Below, piece after piece: positions 12,570 to 14,498 of a DNA stretch of 14,498 bases; the stretch's first letter is position 1, and each line of letters starts with the position of its first letter. The position numbers and the translations under genes are program-made. Source of the DNA: Alphaproteobacteria bacterium (GTDB lineage Bacteria > Pseudomonadota > Alphaproteobacteria > UBA2136 > UBA6156); contig JAIXXE010000045.1 in the NCBI GenBank assembly GCA_027490875.1, positions 1 to 14,498 on the forward strand, given 5' to 3'. The notes beneath the pieces were generated by a model. That model was not told the DNA's origin and searched no databases. It saw nothing but the letters and a program-made list of their open reading frames with translations.

Positions 12570-13610
12570 ATGACGAACCCAATTCGGGTATTGGTGGTGG
12601 ATGACAGCACCTTTATGCGTGGCGCCTTGGTGCGGATGATTGAAAAAGACCCACGTTTTAAAGTGATTGACGTGGCCATGAACGGGGAAGAAGGCGTGCG
12701 TAAAGCCGCCGAACTTAAACCCGATGTCATCACCATGGACGTAGAAATGCCCGTGATGAATGGGCTCGAAGCGTTAGAAATTATCGTAAAAACCAGCAAG
12801 ATCCCGGTCGTGATGGTCAGCACGTTGACCGAGGCTGGGGCAGTAACAACCTTGCGCGCGCTGGAAATTGGCGCGATCGACTTCATCCCAAAAGCCCTTA
12901 ACAGTGCCGACAAAAACATTTTTAAAGGGGCCGATGAAATCCATGCCAAGCTGGCTGCAGCAGCAGGGTTGCCTACCATTCCGGTGGTTCCGGCAGCGGC
13001 GCGCCAAGCCCCGCGGGTATTGCCCTCGGTCGACCACATCAAGCGCCTTAACGTCAAGGTCGTGCTGATTGGGTCATCCACCGGTGGCCCCAAGGCCTTA
13101 CAAACATTGCTAAGCCAGCTCCCAGCCCAGTTACCCGTGCCAGTTGTCATTGCCCAGCATATGCCGCCCGACTTTACCCTTGCCTTGGCCAAGCGGCTGG
13201 ATGAATCCACACCGCCCACCGTGGTGGAAGCCACCCAAGGCGAAGTGCTGCTACCGGGTAAGGTTTACATTGCGCCTGGCGGGCGCCACCTAAGGCTGCA
13301 AGCGACGGGGGTGGTCATTGGCGAAGACCGTGGTGAAAGCCCTTACAAGCCCAGCATCGATGTTTTGGCAGAAAGTGCCGCAGCCTTGTTTGGCAAGCAG
13401 GTTTTGGCCGTTATGCTGACTGGTATGGGCGCCGATGGCGCGCGTGAGTTTAAAAGGCTGAAAGACCTTGGCGCCCATATCATCGCCCAGGATCAAGCCA
13501 CCAGTGTGGTGTATGGCATGCCCAAGGCGGTGCTGGAATTGGGCGGGGTGAACGAAGTGCTACCACTCGATAGAATTGGCCCCCGTGTGCGCGCCTTGCT
13601 AGGCAGCTAA
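12570..13610 (+). CDS. cheB: Chemoreceptor methylesterase/glutamine deamidase CheB
   Basis: Adaptation enzyme that removes methyl groups from chemoreceptors and deamidates receptor glutamines; activated by CheA phosphorylation. The protein is 346 residues. The N-terminal receiver has acidic Asp11/Asp12, phospho-acceptor Asp57 in ITMDVEMPVMNG and a PVVMVSTLTEAGA switch. A linker (about residues 130-160) leads to the catalytic domain, with the Ser of GSSTGGPKAL (Ser170), the His of IAQHMPPDFT, and the Asp of MLTGMGADG. It ends ATSVVYGMPKAVLELGG, as normal. AAAGGA precedes ATG 12570. It lies 59 bp after cheZ and 136 bp before cheA. No cheR is seen in the window. Confidence 0.97.
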   Translation: MTNPIRVLVVDDSTFMRGALVRMIEKDPRFKVIDVAMNGEEGVRKAAELKPDVITMDVEMPVMNGLEALEIIVKTSKIPVVMVSTLTEAGAVTTLRALEIGAIDFIPKALNSADKNIFKGADEIHAKLAAAAGLPTIPVVPAAARQAPRVLPSVDHIKRLNVKVVLIGSSTGGPKALQTLLSQLPAQLPVPVVIAQHMPPDFTLALAKRLDESTPPTVVEATQGEVLLPGKVYIAPGGRHLRLQATGVVIGEDRGESPYKPSIDVLAESAAALFGKQVLAVMLTGMGADGAREFKRLKDLGAHIIAQDQATSVVYGMPKAVLELGGVNEVLPLDRIGPRVRALLGS

Positions 13611-13746
13611 ACCTTCATCAGGGGTTAAGGCCCTGTCGTCAGCGATCGCCCGCTGCAAGACTGCTGCGTAATGCCTGTGCAGGGGGCTGACGTAGGCCCC
13701 AACTCTCGCTAGAGTATAGCAAAACAACCCACAAGGGCACACCCGC

Positions 13747-14498
13747 ATGAGCAGTATGGATATGGGCAGCGATGAAATGCAGGAAATCCTGCAAGAGTTC
13801 TTCACCGAAGCCGATGAAAACCTCGATACGCTGGAACAGGACCTCATCAAGCTCGAGGCTTTGAGTACCGAAGGCAACGGCGCGACCGATAAGGAAACGG
13901 TCGACCGTATTTTCCGTATGCTCCATACCCTTAAGGGTGGCGCTGGCTTTTTGGGTCTGGAAAAAATTGCCAAGGTCGCGCACGCGGGGGAAAATCTGCT
14001 CGATGAAGTGCGCAACGGCAAGGTGGCGATCGACAAGCCCGTGATGGACGCACTGCTGCAAACCATCGATGCCTTAAAACAGCTGCTGCAATGCCAAAAA
14101 GCTGGCACCAGCGATGAAGACATTGATACGTCATCGCTGCGATTCGTGCTGGAAGCCTTGGCCAAGAACGAGCGCCCCGCTGCCGCTGTTGTGCAGGCCG
14201 CGCCTGCCGTACCGGCTGCCCCGAAGCCAGCGGCTGCCGCCAAGAGCATGGTGAACGAAGACCTGTTAGCCAGTGTGTTGGCCGATACCACACTCGACCC
14301 AAGCCGCGATAAGGAAGCGGAAGCTGCTGCTCCCGTTGCAAAACCAACAGCCACGCCACCTGCGGCAGCACCCATGATGCCAGCCGGCGCCCACGTTAAC
14401 GCCGACCTGTTAGCCAGCGTGCTGGCCGATACCACACTCGACCCAAGCCGCGATAAGGAAGCGGAAGCTGCTGCTCCCGTTGCAAAACCAACAGCCAC
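13747..14498 (+). CDS. cheA: Chemotaxis histidine kinase CheA, 5' part (continues past the window)
   Basis: Autophosphorylating kinase that signals from chemoreceptors to CheY and CheB. The window holds the first 250 codons. The P1 phosphotransfer domain (about residues 8-125) has the phospho-His60 in MLHTLKGGAGFLGL and DxFxxEADENLDTLEQDL-like start helices. From about residue 140 an Ala/Pro-rich linker follows, containing a near-identical 48-residue unit twice: EDLLASVLADTTLDPSRDKE, then ADLLASVLADTTLDPSRDKE. P2 to P5 lie beyond the end. ATG 13747 is preceded by weak AAGGG at 13733-13737. The frame is open to base 14498. A long open frame on the opposite strand is a shadow of this gene. Confidence 0.95.
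   Translation, partial: MSSMDMGSDEMQEILQEFFTEADENLDTLEQDLIKLEALSTEGNGATDKETVDRIFRMLHTLKGGAGFLGLEKIAKVAHAGENLLDEVRNGKVAIDKPVMDALLQTIDALKQLLQCQKAGTSDEDIDTSSLRFVLEALAKNERPAAAVVQAAPAVPAAPKPAAAAKSMVNEDLLASVLADTTLDPSRDKEAEAAAPVAKPTATPPAAAPMMPAGAHVNADLLASVLADTTLDPSRDKEAEAAAPVAKPTA
14251..14498 (+). repeat. In-frame direct repeat in the CheA linker, 144-bp period
   Basis: Unit 1 begins at 14251 and unit 2 at 14395, 144 bp (48 codons) apart. Bases 14281-14354 and 14425-14498 are identical over 74 bp up to the window end. The first 30 bases of the units (14251-14280 and 14395-14424) differ at several sites. More units may follow outside the window. Confidence 0.93.

Noticed and set aside
11776..13234. 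Long - strand open frames opposite cheZ (228 codons) and cheB (245 codons)
   Set aside because: Antisense shadows of well-defined genes in high-GC DNA, with no recognisable domains or ribosome sites.
13636..13692. Terminator between cheB and cheA
   Set aside because: A 7-bp inverted repeat (CGTCAGC/GCTGACG) exists, but its loop is about 40 bases and no T tract follows.
13599..14498. 299-codon open frame on the - strand
   Set aside because: It is antisense to cheA, whose P1 domain is unmistakable. Its low-complexity Ala/Ser repeats simply mirror the cheA linker duplication.

Overview
The window is about 14.5 kb of chromosome from a GC-rich, motile Gram-negative bacterium. The evidence is an outer-membrane-barrel-type protein, an IhfB-type DNA-bending protein, CheZ and a chemotaxis cluster. 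The IhfB sequence and general gene style lean towards Alphaproteobacteria, but this is an impression and not a placement.

Layout. (1) Bases 1-1448: the 3' part of dnaJ, a BioY-type biotin transporter subunit and a strong terminator. (2) 1628-3828: a tightly overlapped chain on the + strand, made of a Nudix hydrolase, thioredoxin reductase and two AT-rich unknown genes that look imported. (3) 3834-4643, - strand: trhO, the rhodanese-type tRNA uridine hydroxylase. (4) 4721-6489: a small integrated element bounded by an 18-bp direct repeat that duplicates the 3' end of a tRNA-Gly(CCC) gene. Inside both ends, about 60 bp from the core repeat, lie matching arrays of three 12-bp-spaced repeats, as expected for integrase arm sites. 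The cargo has a near-consensus promoter, two terminator-like hairpins, a gene joining a phage-head-protein-like HPNCRC segment to a domain resembling vertebrate serum amyloid A, and an overlapping three-helix membrane protein gene. A tyrosine-integrase-like fragment remains near the tRNA. The serum-amyloid-A-like gene is interrupted by one in-frame TAA exactly where the family has a conserved Glu. (5) 6546-6856: non-coding DNA with hairpins. (6) 6857-11092: a putative outer membrane barrel protein (-), a DUF4189-like secreted protein (+), a rhomboid protease (+), a P-loop kinase-like protein (+), an exported unknown (-) and ihfB (-). (7) 11374 to the end: cheY, cheZ, cheB and the start of cheA. 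The cheA linker contains a 48-codon in-frame duplication that is 100% identical over its last 74 bases.

How the parts relate. The chemotaxis genes form a complete phosphorylation and adaptation module: kinase CheA, regulator CheY, phosphatase CheZ and methylesterase CheB. Nudix and TrxB are translationally coupled. The 4721-6489 element is the most unusual part: a degraded mini-island with intact-looking attachment architecture, carrying a rare serum-amyloid-A-like bacterial gene and a possible membrane partner.
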